A DNA stretch of 64,000 bases, taken from Pseudomonadota bacterium (lineage in GTDB: Bacteria; Pseudomonadota; Alphaproteobacteria; Rhodospirillales; Magnetospirillaceae). Shown here one piece after another: positions 63,826 to 64,000 of this stretch (positions are counted from its first letter, which is position 1; each line of letters starts with the position of its first letter). Location: assembly GCA_021793155.1 (NCBI GenBank), contig JAJYTF010000009.1:62001-126000 (forward strand). Direction: 5' to 3'. Made by a program: the position numbers and the translations under genes. Below the pieces are notes generated by a model. That model saw nothing but the letters and a program-made list of their open reading frames with translations, searched no databases and was not told the origin of the DNA.

Positions 63826-64000
63826 TCAATAGGCTGTGCCGTCCTTGTGCCGGAATTGCCACCGACCGTCCGAGGCCAACACCGCCTGGAGGTCATCGTC
63901 CGGGTAAGTGACCCTGTCGCCCTGGGTGCGGTCGCCGATTTCCAGATAGACGACATCCGCATCGCTTCTGTTGACCAGGCAGTGGGCATTGCCGCAGCCG
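63826..64000 (-). CDS. Cupin-domain protein, C-terminal end (partial)
   Basis: The last 57 codons plus stop; the gene continues past the right edge. The visible part, 'GNAHCLVNRSDADVVYLEIGDR' and 'DRVTYPDDDLQAVL', matches the end of a single-domain cupin with a His in the second cupin motif, followed by a short tail 'RWQFRHKDGTAY'. Function and start cannot be judged. Confidence 0.6.
   Translation of the reverse strand, partial: GCGNAHCLVNRSDADVVYLEIGDRTQGDRVTYPDDDLQAVLASDGRWQFRHKDGTAY

Overview
The window is GC-rich, densely packed chromosomal DNA from an alphaproteobacterium. Gene content and order point to the Rhodospirillales, near Magnetospirillum and its relatives. The evidence is a set of conserved alphaproteobacterial clusters: kdsD-lptC-lptA-lptB-rpoN-ptsN, aroA-cmk-rpsA-ihfB-lapA-pyrF-trpF, trpB-trpA-accD-folC, tsaE-amgK-murU-addB-addA, hsp20-DUF1150, a FYDLN/TIGR02300 acidic protein beside aroA, and an FzlA-type GST. 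The assignment rests on recognised protein families and synteny, not on a database search.

Layout. 1-3.5 kb: end of an ABC ATPase, its FtsX-type permease, and a Bax-inhibitor-1 membrane protein closed by a clear terminator. 3.5-10.2 kb is the least conserved part: a J-domain protein, a chemoreceptor with CZB and PilZ modules, an unknown protein, a thioredoxin-like [2Fe-2S] ferredoxin, a hemerythrin, an IS91-type transposase remnant and tRNA-Thr. 10.2-14.4 kb: hemC, hemD and hemY on the minus strand, diverging from tsaD; hemY ends inside tRNA-Thr. 14.4-18.5 kb: gpsA, a YciI protein, an EVE protein and acs. 18.5-23.9 kb: a ketosamine kinase/LMW-phosphatase pair, a class III-like sirtuin, a Crp/Fnr regulator diverging from a second hemerythrin, an acetyltransferase, a polysaccharide deacetylase and FzlA. 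23.9-30 kb: gltB and gltD. 30-33.2 kb: a divergent UppP paralogue, an NDUFA9-type reductase, tRNA-Leu and an RNase D-like exonuclease. 33.4-39.1 kb: KDO and LPS-transport genes with rpoN and ptsN. 39.3-42 kb: DUF1150, hsp20, an IsdG/HmoA-like monooxygenase, a decayed prolyl-hydroxylase, tRNA-Ala and TIGR02300. 42.2-52.6 kb: aroA through folC. 52.6-62.6 kb: an unknown protein, trxA, addAB, murU, amgK and tsaE. The right end holds a ferredoxin-NADP reductase and the tail of a cupin protein.

Most genes are housekeeping: heme, aromatic amino acid, glutamate, acetate, LPS export, peptidoglycan recycling, t6A tRNA modification and recombination. Many are translationally coupled by ATGA or GTGA overlaps. 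The less ordinary signals lie between genes or in unusual variants: a stop codon inside a tRNA, FNR-like and GAA-N3-TTC palindromes next to hemerythrin and ferredoxin genes, several families of intergenic palindromic repeats, a UppP paralogue with altered catalytic residues, and a chemoreceptor joining zinc and c-di-GMP type modules. No complete mobile element, prophage, CRISPR array or clear defence system was seen.
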